Shown piece after piece: positions 1 to 9,654 of a DNA stretch of 64,000 nt. The translations under genes were made by a program, and so were the position numbers. This DNA comes from an uncultured Myxococcales bacterium (lineage in GTDB: Bacteria; Myxococcota_A; Bradymonadia; UBA7976; VGTA01). Each line of letters starts with the position of its first letter. Position 1 is the first letter of the stretch. The DNA is taken from positions 1 through 64,000 of the forward strand of contig CAKZRU010000071.1 in assembly GCA_937146725.1 (NCBI GenBank), written 5' to 3'. The notes beneath the pieces were generated by a model. That model made no database searches. It saw only the letters and a program-made list of their open reading frames with translations, and was not told the DNA's origin.

Positions 1-1855
1 TAGTTGACACCGAACCTTGGGCAACAGGCTTGGGGTTAAATACCGCTGGAGTCAAGACTAGGCCACCCATGATCGAGTTCATATGGCCATTACCATATCG
101 ACAAGATGGTGCTGTTCTTTCACAATAGCCTTCATTGATCTGACCATTACTACCATAGTTCCATCTAGGATCATTATTGCGTGCATATCGTCCCATCGCA
201 CGAATAAAATAGATACTAAACATACGGTACCAATCATAGTTACCAAGACGAGACAACTCCGGTGAGCCCGTACGATACGCTTTTTGATGTGAGTATAATG
301 AATAAGTATTTCCGCAACGACCTGCATTATACACGGCATTACGATTACCACACAGATAATCGCCATGCTGCCACATACCATCTTGCCATCCGTGAGACCC
401 AGTCAACTTACGACGAGTAAACCACCCTCGAATATATTCATAATAGCGATCATGTGATCGCCTTAGCTCTTTATAAGAACGACCAGATTGAGCGGGAAAA
501 GGATCAGAGTTTGAATTGGAATTCATATTTTGGGTGCCTAACCAACGGGCAGCTAATAAGCTACCACCAGTGATCATTAAGTTAGACCCACTTTCAGCAG
601 TCCGGTATGCTCCACCCCCATCGCTACGTTGATTACTGATTAAGTTATCGGCAATACGGTACTTGTGACGATTGTTCACAAAAACGCCATAAGGGGCCCC
701 CGCAACCTCGGCACTTTCAAGACCAATATATGCCCATTGAGTGGTTGAAAGATCCATATCCCAACAACCGTAACTTCCATTACGAGCGCTGTAAATCCAA
801 CCGCCCTTTGCACACCCACCATCGATTTGCTGATAGCCCACATAGTCAACAGCTTGTTGGACTAACCAATTCCACTGTTGACCTGCGGCACGTCCTACTT
901 TAACTCTTGTGCCAAATAAGGCCGGTAAGATTGTTGCTAAGGCACCAGTTTGCATGCCAGTGCGATAAACATTACTAGATCTCTGTGAAATCCCTGTACG
1001 GTCGGTTGTTCCTGCAACACGATTACATGAAACTTGGTTATTGCCTCTGTAGCCACAAGTGCTTTCTTCTTCTCCGTTTACTAAGCCATGGTAATCAACA
1101 GCAGCCACATTATAGTTGAGTAAGCGCATGGCGCTTTCGGCATACGGATCAACATTCCACCGGCGAGCATTTTCATCTAACCACCCCTCTGGTGAAGGTT
1201 CATTGGCCGCCAAGGAGTTTGGTGGATATGCCGGCAGGTGATTATTGATTACAAACAGCCACATACCCATGGCACTTGACTCGCTATAATTTGCATGTGC
1301 TTGGATGCCTGCACTGTCTTTGCCAGAAAAGCCCCCCATGTTGCGATGAGTATGCCACAGGCTTTCTTGGATGGCCATCGCAGTTAAGATTTCCAATTGC
1401 TCACTGGTCCAATTTCGGGGATCACTGGATGGAGTAAAGTCATAGACAAAGAGCTTGTAAGTACCGAACTTATCACCATGCCCACAGTTAGAACGAGCTC
1501 TCACATTAATGTTGAATGGCTTATCTCGGTCTACATTGGGTACAACAAAGCCTCGACCTATATCGCGTACGGTTCTCGTTGTTCCTTCGCGACTAGCTGT
1601 AAAGGCAGCATCGTCATTAAAGTTACCATTGCGGTTTATATCCCAACGAATTTCATAACTACTACATTGAGCATTACGAATAATGGCTTTCAATGTAATC
1701 GGTGCCCCTTCGTGAGCCGGATGGGGGAGTTGAGTGTTTTGCTGAGAGAATGGAACAACGATCAATTGGTCATTCTCAGCATAGGCAATGCTAGTACCAA
1801 ACAGCGAAACTATATAAATCACTGAAAGCATACGTAAAGTAGACATGAAATTCAT
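1..1855 (-). CDS. Secreted PKD/alpha-toroid-like protein (C-terminus cut by window edge)
   Basis: An uninterrupted minus-strand frame runs from ATG at 1855 to base 1 (618 codons) with no stop, so the gene continues beyond the window. An AAGG lies about 10 bases upstream of this ATG; a second in-frame ATG is at 1846. Residues 1-26 form a signal peptide ending in AYA before ENDQ. Residues of about 40-130 resemble a PKD/Ig-like fold (segment WDINRNGNFND). The middle resembles alpha-alpha toroid (prenyltransferase/squalene-cyclase-like) repeats: GGWIYS followed by WDMDLSTTQWAYIGL, then GGGAYRT. The visible end (TPAVFNPKP) may open another PKD-like domain. Such proteins in Myxococcota-type genomes are large, exported and of unknown function. 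I infer no enzyme activity. Confidence 0.8.
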   Translation of the reverse strand, partial: MNFMSTLRMLSVIYIVSLFGTSIAYAENDQLIVVPFSQQNTQLPHPAHEGAPITLKAIIRNAQCSSYEIRWDINRNGNFNDDAAFTASREGTTRTVRDIGRGFVVPNVDRDKPFNINVRARSNCGHGDKFGTYKLFVYDFTPSSDPRNWTSEQLEILTAMAIQESLWHTHRNMGGFSGKDSAGIQAHANYSESSAMGMWLFVINNHLPAYPPNSLAANEPSPEGWLDENARRWNVDPYAESAMRLLNYNVAAVDYHGLVNGEEESTCGYRGNNQVSCNRVAGTTDRTGISQRSSNVYRTGMQTGALATILPALFGTRVKVGRAAGQQWNWLVQQAVDYVGYQQIDGGCAKGGWIYSARNGSYGCWDMDLSTTQWAYIGLESAEVAGAPYGVFVNNRHKYRIADNLISNQRSDGGGAYRTAESGSNLMITGGSLLAARWLGTQNMNSNSNSDPFPAQSGRSYKELRRSHDRYYEYIRGWFTRRKLTGSHGWQDGMWQHGDYLCGNRNAVYNAGRCGNTYSLYSHQKAYRTGSPELSRLGNYDWYRMFSIYFIRAMGRYARNNDPRWNYGSNGQINEGYCERTAPSCRYGNGHMNSIMGGLVLTPAVFNPKPVAQGSVST

Positions 1856-2093
1856 TACTAAGAACCTTAGGTCTAATGGTAAAAAGGACTTCGTTTATTA
1901 TTCAAATAGTGAGGTAGAGAATTGACTAAGCTTAGCTTTGTAAACTCTACCTGAGAAAAGAATAGCTGATCTGTAATGAGTCGTCTAGCAGATGACTAAA
2001 AAATCTATATTTTTTAGACAGATCTTTAGTCTCAGCCAAACCTTGACCATCAAAATACCGAATAGTGATTACCTAAATCATTTGTTATTTGGT

Positions 2094-3533
2094 TTAGAAG
2101 CCATATTCAGCATAAAGGTTTAAAACACTTACTGACTGCTCATAAGTACCTGCAGCCGATGGTCCACTTGAAACACCTTTATACCCATTACTAGGAACAC
2201 CTGCATCATTATTTATGGGTTCTATTGTACGAGTCATATAAAAGACTTGGGTCAAAGTCATCCCAAGACGTAAAGAAGACATGTTCAATCTTACGCCCAA
2301 AGCAGCCGAAAACTTATCCATATCGAATAAACTTGGGTCCACACCTAAATCAGGAGCTGCATTGGAATCATAGCCTGTACCCACATACATTTCAGCTCGC
2401 TCAGATAACCAATAAGATCCACCTAATCTAACGCCAAAGGCATTTTGCCAATTTTTATTGATGTTTAGGGTAATTGGAGCAGTTGGACTTTCAAGATCAC
2501 ACTCTCCCTCTGGATCACTTAAGACACACTGTCGATCAAATACACTCCAGCTTACATAATCCACAAACAAGCGTACTTCCCATCCTTGAGTCATGCCACC
2601 ATACTGAACACCCAAACGATGTATGTCCGGTAAACTCATCACCAAGGCACTTTCTTGAGGCGCATTGACACTAAGATGGTCAGTGACTTCAAGACTACCC
2701 TTAAGTCTGATTTCACCAAACCCAGGCTGACTTTGGTAAGAGTATCCCATTCTAAATAAAGCGCTTGGTTGATATAGTATACCCAAACCTACAGAAAAGT
2801 CATCAGAGCTGGCACTGAGATAGCTTCGACCTTCAACCGGAACTTCGTTTTTATTAACAATATCATCGGTATCTGGTGCGGGGACCGTTCTAGCACGTAC
2901 CGTATCAATTGAGGTACTGACACGGTTTACAGATAAACCAAAGCTAAATTGCTCACTCAACTTATAAGCAAGGCCAAGGGTCATATAAATCGATTTAAGC
3001 GAGCTATCTATGCTCCACCAACGCTGTTGACCATCCTGTGCTCCGGGATAGAGTAAACTTTGAGCATCACTCACTTGTGAGTTTTTATCCCAAGATGCAC
3101 CGCCTCCAAAGGGAGCATAAACGCCAAAAGCAACCGCTAGATTGGGTACGCCAAAGTCAGAAGCAAAAGAGATAAATGGTGCAGTGGCAAAATTACTAAG
3201 GTTTGCTGTACCAGCATTAGCAAAAGCAATATCATTAGGAGTGCCTGAACCAAGATTAGAAATGGCAGCTTCGGGTCGAGTATAAGTCACTCCACGATGC
3301 GCAAAGGTGCCGTCAATCATTAAACGGGTACCACTCCCTAAGGTCAAGGCCGCCGGATTGTAATAAATCGCCGACAGATTATCACTTGTTGGATGACCAT
3401 GTTCTCCACCAAAGCGAGCGACAACAAAGCCACTGGCATTAGCTTTTTGCTCGCCATGATTGATACATGACAGTGCGAGAAGAAAAATAATGTATTTGAA
3501 ATACATAGAAATTTTAAGATCTAAGCTTTTCAT
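2094..3533 (-). CDS. OmpP1/FadL/TodX-family outer membrane porin
   Basis: Outer-membrane beta-barrel of the FadL family, which takes up long-chain fatty acids or other hydrophobic compounds. The signal peptide likely ends ANA at about residue 33. The mature start ASGFVVARFGGEHGHP and the following IYYNPAAL are the family's N-terminal hatch signature. The chain ends YAEYGF, and a terminal Phe is typical of BAM-inserted barrels. About 479 residues fits the family. I start at ATG 3533 rather than the in-frame TTG at 3536, because GAGG lies just upstream and would sit almost on the TTG. It is divergent from the neighbouring lipoprotein gene. Its substrate cannot be read from sequence. Confidence 0.88.
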   Translation of the reverse strand: MKSLDLKISMYFKYIIFLLALSCINHGEQKANASGFVVARFGGEHGHPTSDNLSAIYYNPAALTLGSGTRLMIDGTFAHRGVTYTRPEAAISNLGSGTPNDIAFANAGTANLSNFATAPFISFASDFGVPNLAVAFGVYAPFGGGASWDKNSQVSDAQSLLYPGAQDGQQRWWSIDSSLKSIYMTLGLAYKLSEQFSFGLSVNRVSTSIDTVRARTVPAPDTDDIVNKNEVPVEGRSYLSASSDDFSVGLGILYQPSALFRMGYSYQSQPGFGEIRLKGSLEVTDHLSVNAPQESALVMSLPDIHRLGVQYGGMTQGWEVRLFVDYVSWSVFDRQCVLSDPEGECDLESPTAPITLNINKNWQNAFGVRLGGSYWLSERAEMYVGTGYDSNAAPDLGVDPSLFDMDKFSAALGVRLNMSSLRLGMTLTQVFYMTRTIEPINNDAGVPSNGYKGVSSGPSAAGTYEQSVSVLNLYAEYGF

Positions 3534-3645
3534 CAATCCTCACTTAGCTATATGATAAACTAATTAATTATCATGCACATTTGTGAAAAGATGTCTAAAT
3601 ATATTCAAGCACACTCTATAGTTAGTATTTAAAGAGGATCATATC

Positions 3646-6600
3646 ATGCAATTTCTACTTAGACCCTTCCGTTTGAGATTATCGAGTAAACTCAAGTATT
3701 TTTTACCACTATTCAGTCTGGTTTCAGTGGTTGCCTGTGTAGACAGTATACCTCCAGATTTTAATATTGAAGAAGCCATCCTAAGGGAAGAAATATGTGG
3801 AGATGGCGTTTTAACTCGTAGTGAACAATGTGAAGATGGAAATCTTATCAATGGTGATGGATGTTCAAGTCTGTGCATGATTGAAAGTTTACCCATTGAT
3901 GAAATGCCCGCAGGTGAAATGCCCGCAGGTGAAATGCCCGCAGGTGAAATGCCCGCCGGGGAAATGCTTGCCGGGGAAATGCTTGCCGGGGAAATGCTTG
4001 CCGGGGAAATGCTTGCCGGGGAAATGCCCGCCGGGGAAATGCCCGCCGGGGAAATGCCCGCCGGGGAAATACCCGCTGGGGAAATGACCGCTGGAAGCAG
4101 TGATGGTCTACTTTGTGGAGATGGAATCATTGGTCTGGGAGAAACCTGCGATGATGGAAATCAGTTAGACGGCGATGGTTGCTCTGCTGCTTGTCAAGTC
4201 GAAGGCGCTGCTTGTATGGATGATACCTTTGAGCCAAATAACGATCTAGCAAGCTCAAATATACAGCAAGTCATAGAAGGGCAATCTACACAAGATATGA
4301 TGCTTTGCTTGGGTGATGTAGATTATTTTGAATTACAGGGTTGCTTAGGCGGTGATTTAGAAGTGATTGTAGACTTTGATACCGCCCAAATGGATATTGA
4401 TATTCGCTTGACCGACCAAGAAGGTCGCTTACTAGATAATTCGGCTTTGGCCAACGAAATTGAGCGGGTTAATTATTATTATAGCAATGAAGAAAGCATC
4501 TTTTTGGAGGTCGTCGGTTATCTTGATAACAGCGAAGGTTCCTATCGTATTACAACAATATTGACCGGGTGTGATGATCGCCCTTCTACTTCATGTGTTG
4601 ATGATAGTGAATGCCTACTGGGTGAACAATGTATTGATCAAAACTGTGTTCCAATACCTAACAATTGTTCCATTGATGCCGACTGTGAGCCTACGGAAAG
4701 TTGTGTCTCCGGCCAGTGTTTACCCACAAGCAACCGCTGTGACTTTGATTTTGACTGTTTGAGTGGGCAAGTTTGTGAAGCGGGTCAATGTGTGACGGAT
4801 AGCGCACCCGAATGTGACTTTGACTTTGAATGTGCGAGCAATCAAGAGTGTCAAGCAGGACGTTGCATAGATTTGGTGCCGCTTGAAGATGACCGTTTTG
4901 AAGATAATGATACACGAGAGACCTCAAGTAATCTTGAGCCAAGCACATATAATGATTTGATGATTATCTCTGATGATGATGACTATTATGCTGTTGAAGT
5001 GTGTGCGGGTGGTACACTAGACGCAAGCATCAGCTTCATTCATGATAGCGGTGATTTAGAACTAAGTATTGAAGATGGTCTTGGTAGTGAGTGGGATAGT
5101 TCAACAAGTGCGAGCAATAGCGAAGCAGTATCAGCGACAAACCGTGGTAGTTCACCCATGACTATGTACATCAGGGTTTACGGCTTTTTAGGAGACCAAG
5201 GTGCATATAGCCTTAACTTTAGTTTAAGAAACTGTGATGAAGTCCCTGTTGATCCACTTGGTGATGATGTTTATGAGGAAAATGATGTTTTCCAAGAGGC
5301 AAGCTCAATCCCTGCTGGTACCTATAATAATCTTACTCTGACCTCTGGCGATGATGACTGGTATGCGATTGAGGTTTGTGAGGGTGGTACTTTAGATATA
5401 GATATTCTCTTTAGTCATACTCAGGGTGATCTGAATATGTGGCTCTATGATGAAGCGCTCTTATATTTGGCTGGCTCATCAAGCTCTACCGATAACGAGT
5501 CATTGACCCGTAGAGTCATTTCTCCCGAAACCCTATATATCAAAGTCTTTAGCTTTGGTGATGAAGCGGATTATAGCATGAACGTCAGTATCTCTGGTTG
5601 TGTGGAAGCTTTGGAAGACGATCGCCTTGAGGAAAACGATACGCGTGAAACAGGTGAGCTCTTAACGCCTAACTTATATGGAGACTTAACGATTACTTCT
5701 GGAGATGAAGATTGGATTCTATTTGATGTCTGTGAGGGAGGCACCATTGATATAACCATTACCTTTACTGATGATCAGGGTGATCTTGATGCAACTCTTT
5801 ATAGTCCAAGTGGAAGTACTGTTCGAACAGCCAGTTCTAGCTCTGATAATGAAACATTAAATTATTCTAATGCCAGTGCCGGTCAATATGCGCTTAGAGT
5901 TTATGGCTGGAGTAGTGCGACAAATATGTATGATCTACAATTCTCTATCACTGATTGCGCTCCTCCTCCTCCACCACCACCATCTGCTCTTGAGGATGAT
6001 CGCCTTGAAGACAATGATACCCGTGAAACCGGTGAGCTTTTAACGCCAAATCTATATAGCAACCTCACCATTACCGATGGAGATGAAGATTGGATTCTGT
6101 TTGATGTATGTGAGGGTGGTAACATCACCATCGATTTAACTTTTACCCATGCAGACGGTGATCTTGATACTTATTTATATGACCCCGACGACTTTGTAGC
6201 AGGCAGTAGTACAAGTGGTAGTGATAATGAGCAAATCGTGGTGAGCAATGCGGATGCCGGGCGTTATGCACTTAAGGTTTATGGCTTTTTGAGCGATCAA
6301 AATCGTTATGATTTACGCTTGAGTATCAGTGGTTGTGATGGGGGTGGGTCAACCGGTAGTGGCCTAAGCCCTGACCGCCTTGAGAACAACGATACTTTAG
6401 AAACTGCGGAAGTCTTAACGCCTAACTATTATAGCAATCTCAACCTAATTGGAGAAGATGAGGATTGGATTGCAATCGATGTTTGCCAAGGTGGAGACTT
6501 AACCATAGATGTTTTATTTTCACATAGTGATGCCGATATTGATTTACGCTTACGCACAGCTGATGACAGTTATCTTGCTGCCGCCACTGGTAGCTCAGAT

Positions 6601-6714
6601 GATGAGCAAATCAATGTGAGTAATTTAGATGCGGGCCGGGTATATCTCAACATCTACTCATATGGCAGTGTTGAGGTTGTTTATGATCTACGTATTACTT
6701 TGGCCTGCCCGTAA
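3646..6714 (+). CDS. Surface lipoprotein with DUF4215-like Cys repeats, pentapeptide linker and six PPC domains
   Basis: A 1022-aa predicted lipoprotein: N-terminal hydrophobic stretch, then VVAC with the lipobox Cys at residue 31. Order: Cys-rich DUF4215-like repeat (CGDGVLTRSEQCEDGN, about 51-75); 13 tandem pentapeptides of the AGEMP type (86-150); a second Cys repeat (CGDGIIGLGETCDDGN); one PPC-like domain (about 190-305); four short C..D.DC..G..C modules (about 310-410); then five more PPC-like beta-sandwich domains, each opening with a DDRLEENDTRET-like motif and ending near a Cys. PPC domains usually flank secreted peptidases, but no peptidase domain is seen, so a structural or adhesive surface role is inferred. 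AAAGAGGATC precedes the ATG. Confidence 0.88.
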   Translation: MQFLLRPFRLRLSSKLKYFLPLFSLVSVVACVDSIPPDFNIEEAILREEICGDGVLTRSEQCEDGNLINGDGCSSLCMIESLPIDEMPAGEMPAGEMPAGEMPAGEMLAGEMLAGEMLAGEMLAGEMPAGEMPAGEMPAGEIPAGEMTAGSSDGLLCGDGIIGLGETCDDGNQLDGDGCSAACQVEGAACMDDTFEPNNDLASSNIQQVIEGQSTQDMMLCLGDVDYFELQGCLGGDLEVIVDFDTAQMDIDIRLTDQEGRLLDNSALANEIERVNYYYSNEESIFLEVVGYLDNSEGSYRITTILTGCDDRPSTSCVDDSECLLGEQCIDQNCVPIPNNCSIDADCEPTESCVSGQCLPTSNRCDFDFDCLSGQVCEAGQCVTDSAPECDFDFECASNQECQAGRCIDLVPLEDDRFEDNDTRETSSNLEPSTYNDLMIISDDDDYYAVEVCAGGTLDASISFIHDSGDLELSIEDGLGSEWDSSTSASNSEAVSATNRGSSPMTMYIRVYGFLGDQGAYSLNFSLRNCDEVPVDPLGDDVYEENDVFQEASSIPAGTYNNLTLTSGDDDWYAIEVCEGGTLDIDILFSHTQGDLNMWLYDEALLYLAGSSSSTDNESLTRRVISPETLYIKVFSFGDEADYSMNVSISGCVEALEDDRLEENDTRETGELLTPNLYGDLTITSGDEDWILFDVCEGGTIDITITFTDDQGDLDATLYSPSGSTVRTASSSSDNETLNYSNASAGQYALRVYGWSSATNMYDLQFSITDCAPPPPPPPSALEDDRLEDNDTRETGELLTPNLYSNLTITDGDEDWILFDVCEGGNITIDLTFTHADGDLDTYLYDPDDFVAGSSTSGSDNEQIVVSNADAGRYALKVYGFLSDQNRYDLRLSISGCDGGGSTGSGLSPDRLENNDTLETAEVLTPNYYSNLNLIGEDEDWIAIDVCQGGDLTIDVLFSHSDADIDLRLRTADDSYLAAATGSSDDEQINVSNLDAGRVYLNIYSYGSVEVVYDLRITLACP
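3901..4095 (+). repeat. 15-bp coding tandem repeat, 13 units
   Basis: Thirteen units of 15 bases encode EMPAG (x4), EMLAG (x4), EMPAG (x3), EIPAG and EMTAG. Third-position variants (GCAGGT against GCCGGG) are blocked, which suggests successive local duplications. It forms the linker between two Cys-rich repeats of the lipoprotein. Confidence 0.97.
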
Positions 6715-6800
6715 TTTTTGTCTTGATCAATCTATCCAAGTATTAAAGCTCATTATGTGTAAGCTTAAAACCTAAGTTATATACACCCTTTAGAAATTAC

Positions 6801-7739
6801 TTATTCCTCTTGATTCATTGGGCTTTCTGTTGACGAACTTTTTGTATTTTCTTCAGTTTTATGGCTCGTTTCTTGGTCTTGTAAAAGTCTTTGTTCTTCA
6901 AGTACAGCTTGATCAAAGAGTGTAAAAACCTGATCCAAATGCCCTTCGGCTCTTAGTTCCTCAGCCAAACTTGGTTGGCAATTTAAACATTGCTGGAGAA
7001 GAACCAAAGCCTGTTCATAGCTTGCTTCTTCCTCAAGTAAGCCTTCCTGATCTAAGCTCGCACCTTCAACAAGGGCAGAAATCACACAGGCTTCATAATA
7101 AAGAGCAAAGGCATTTTTGGGGTTAAGAGCCGAGGCCTTACGCGCCGCTTTTAAAGCTGTAGAATAGTCACCCATTAAAAAGTGAGCAGTCGCCATTTGT
7201 TGCCATGAGTAATCATCGTGCTGATCTAAGCGGATATCCCAGCGAATCGCCTCTCGAGCACAGCGAGTCATCTGTTCATAATCCTCAAGATGATAATAGC
7301 TAAAGCACATTGCTTTCCAAGCATGATGTCGGGCAATAAAGGTTTGTAAATAAGTTTCAAAGGCTTGAATGGCTTCTTGATGTCGGCCTAAGGCCTGTAG
7401 AGTGTAGCCAACATTCGCCAAGAGCTTTTGATCTTCTAAAGTTGTGACTAGCTTTTGAAACCCGGCCAAAGCTTCTTCATAAGCCCCTTGATAATATAAC
7501 CGATTGCAATGTTCTAGCTCCCGAACCGCTTTGAGCTTAACCAAGGTTAAGTGATCAGATGAGCCTGTATGTTCTGTTTGTTCTGTATCTGCTTCTTGTT
7601 CATGATTGCTGGGCTCTTGATCATTAGTTGGCTCTTGGTCATTTAAAGCGCTTTCATCATTAATATCAGTCTTTTGAACAATCTCTTGTTGCACAGACTC
7701 AAGCGCTTGCTTTGAAGAATCATCACCTGACATACTCAA
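6801..7739 (-). CDS. TPR-repeat protein
   Basis: A 312-aa soluble protein. Residues 1-70 are acidic and Gln/Asp/Glu-rich low complexity. Residues of about 75-240 hold tandem tetratricopeptide helices (for example YYQGAYEEALAGFQ, ALGRHQEAIQAFE, LMGDYSTALKAARKA with ALNPKNAFALYY). The tail is again charged. TPRs mediate protein-protein contact; the partner is unknown. It begins 14 bases after the M14 carboxypeptidase stop, so the two are probably co-transcribed. There is no signal peptide or membrane segment, so it is likely cytoplasmic. Confidence 0.8.
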   Translation of the reverse strand: MSMSGDDSSKQALESVQQEIVQKTDINDESALNDQEPTNDQEPSNHEQEADTEQTEHTGSSDHLTLVKLKAVRELEHCNRLYYQGAYEEALAGFQKLVTTLEDQKLLANVGYTLQALGRHQEAIQAFETYLQTFIARHHAWKAMCFSYYHLEDYEQMTRCAREAIRWDIRLDQHDDYSWQQMATAHFLMGDYSTALKAARKASALNPKNAFALYYEACVISALVEGASLDQEGLLEEEASYEQALVLLQQCLNCQPSLAEELRAEGHLDQVFTLFDQAVLEEQRLLQDQETSHKTEENTKSSSTESPMNQEE

Positions 7740-7753
7740 AGTTTCCCTTAGGC

Positions 7754-9508
7754 TTAGTGACCTAACTCAAATTGATGAGAGCCTGCACCGGCACGTCCAG
7801 CAGACCATTGTATATGGAGCATTGTAGGGGATTTTACCTCAATAATCCACTCAAAGAGAGCTCGATGCCCCTTTGCATTCAAAGAGGGACTTAAACCCCC
7901 TAAGCCTAAGCTTGCTTCCCCCCAACCGGATAGATGTTGTTGCTCTTGAGCCTCTGAACCACTAACAAGCTTAACCTGTGTAGACTCTATTTCTAATTTA
8001 GCACTCACTTTAGGACAAGATACCCATGTTTCTCCATGTTCAAGCGCTGAACTTGACAAGAAGCCTAGATTTTCGAGCATAAGCTGAACTTTAAAAAGTG
8101 AGGAATCATTTGAGTTTATTTGTGCTTTTAAACATTCGACCTTTAGTTGAGATTCGGCTCTTGGTAAAACTTTACGCATACGCTCGGCGACTAAGTGTGA
8201 CCTTTTTACCTCGGCGCTTAGTTCAGCCAAAGGTGGATTTCGAATCGTCATCATAAAATCGAGACCACCTAATTCAACTGCACCAAGCTGAGGATGGTCA
8301 TAACTTTGCCAATCACTCCAAGCGCCAGATGTTTCCTTAAAGCCAAGAATAAGGCCCTTGAGCACTTCAGGGTCTGGGTCACTAAAAAACTTGGCTGGTT
8401 TTGGGTTTTCTAAGCCGTTACGTTTAAAGGGATCCCATAACTCAAGGGTATATCCTGGTACCCCAAAAATAGTAGACAGCGTATCCGACCAAACGCCAAC
8501 CACATCTGCATCTTCATCATAAACAAAGTCTGGAAAGATTTTAATTACTCGATAATCCGTGCCTTCAACCGCTTGGGTACCAATCGCTTGCATTAAACGG
8601 ATATCATTTTGCTTGAGAGGCGTTTGCTTACGATAAGGCTGAGTTAATAAAGCACCAGTAAAAGTGTGATAGGTTAAGGCAGCGGCAATTCTAGGTCTTG
8701 CTGCAAAGGCATCAACCACAGCACGGCTTTCCACTTCACTTAGTGGAAACTCACCACCGTCCATACCAAACATCTTAAAGTTTTGCCAATGTGCCGGAAA
8801 ATTACGATTTAAGTCTAGTCCTTCAACCCATGGACGAGGGGCTTCTTCCCAGCGCCAACCATCCCACAGCTGAAAGTCTCCTTCCATACACATAAAATAG
8901 GCTTCTTCTGGAGCATCATCCAAGCGTCTACCTCGCATAAGCCCTAGATGTTCTGTATCTTCTACAAAAGGGCCTGCCGGATGTTTCCAACGCATCCAAC
9001 GAGCGACTCCATCACCATCCATATCTTTTGGTCGCATACCGCATTCAACAAGATCACCACGAGAATCTCTTAATGTAGATCTTAAATAAGGTTGCTCACC
9101 CCATAAAGCCTCATAGCCATCTGGGCAAATTAAGGGAATCATATAAATGGCATGTTGGCTAAACCATTGGCTTTCTTTTTGCTTGGCTTCATCTCCTAAG
9201 TCGCCGTTTAAAGCGGCTAACCAAAGCTCAACATCATACAAGGCACCACTTACACCGGCCCATTCTGCGGCATGTGTACCTGCATCAATCCATAAAGCGG
9301 GTCTTGCCAATAGCTCACTATGGCTCAAGTCTTGCCCTTGCTCATTAGATAACTCGGTCAAAGTTATAAGAAAAATAGGATGCCCTGCTCGAGTATGAGC
9401 AATGGTCTCTAAACGCATCCACTGAGGATAAGCTTGAGCTAAGTTTTGATAGATTTCATATAACTCGGATAGCTTTAAGTATGTTTCACCACGATATTGT
9501 GTCTTCAT
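7754..9508 (-). CDS. M14-family zinc carboxypeptidase
   Basis: Metallocarboxypeptidase-like protein of 584 aa. Zinc-binding H79xxE82 sits in GTHAAEW. A later His in ALTYHTFTG fits the third ligand, and the Glu in GYTLELWDP fits the catalytic base. The substrate-binding Arg is plausible in LDLNRNFP, the M14 'NR' motif. The catalytic domain spans about residues 10-380; about 400-584 is a beta-rich C-terminal extension of unknown role. I see no signal peptide, so it acts inside the cell or leaves by another route. The substrate could be a cell-wall peptide or protein C-termini, which sequence alone does not settle. The TPR gene follows. Confidence 0.85.
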   Translation of the reverse strand: MKTQYRGETYLKLSELYEIYQNLAQAYPQWMRLETIAHTRAGHPIFLITLTELSNEQGQDLSHSELLARPALWIDAGTHAAEWAGVSGALYDVELWLAALNGDLGDEAKQKESQWFSQHAIYMIPLICPDGYEALWGEQPYLRSTLRDSRGDLVECGMRPKDMDGDGVARWMRWKHPAGPFVEDTEHLGLMRGRRLDDAPEEAYFMCMEGDFQLWDGWRWEEAPRPWVEGLDLNRNFPAHWQNFKMFGMDGGEFPLSEVESRAVVDAFAARPRIAAALTYHTFTGALLTQPYRKQTPLKQNDIRLMQAIGTQAVEGTDYRVIKIFPDFVYDEDADVVGVWSDTLSTIFGVPGYTLELWDPFKRNGLENPKPAKFFSDPDPEVLKGLILGFKETSGAWSDWQSYDHPQLGAVELGGLDFMMTIRNPPLAELSAEVKRSHLVAERMRKVLPRAESQLKVECLKAQINSNDSSLFKVQLMLENLGFLSSSALEHGETWVSCPKVSAKLEIESTQVKLVSGSEAQEQQHLSGWGEASLGLGGLSPSLNAKGHRALFEWIIEVKSPTMLHIQWSAGRAGAGSHQFELGH

Positions 9509-9654
9509 CTTGACCTCGGCACGGATTTAAGGCGTACAAACCACAAGATCATAACGATCTTATCGTCTAATTAAAATAGTTCTTGTACTTAGCTTGTGAA
9601 CTCTGTTCTGTCCTAAGCAACTTTTATCATGATATATCAACTTAACTGAGTGAA

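Noticed and set aside
79..381. 100-aa minus-strand ORF
   Set aside because: Wrong frame: it lies inside the longer open frame (1-1855) on the same strand that has signal peptide and domain sense.
1397..1825. 142-aa plus-strand ORF
   Set aside because: Opposite-strand shadow of the secreted protein; no family sense.
3639..4130. 163-aa minus-strand ORF of repeated AGISP units
   Set aside because: Antisense reading of the 15-bp repeat in the lipoprotein gene.
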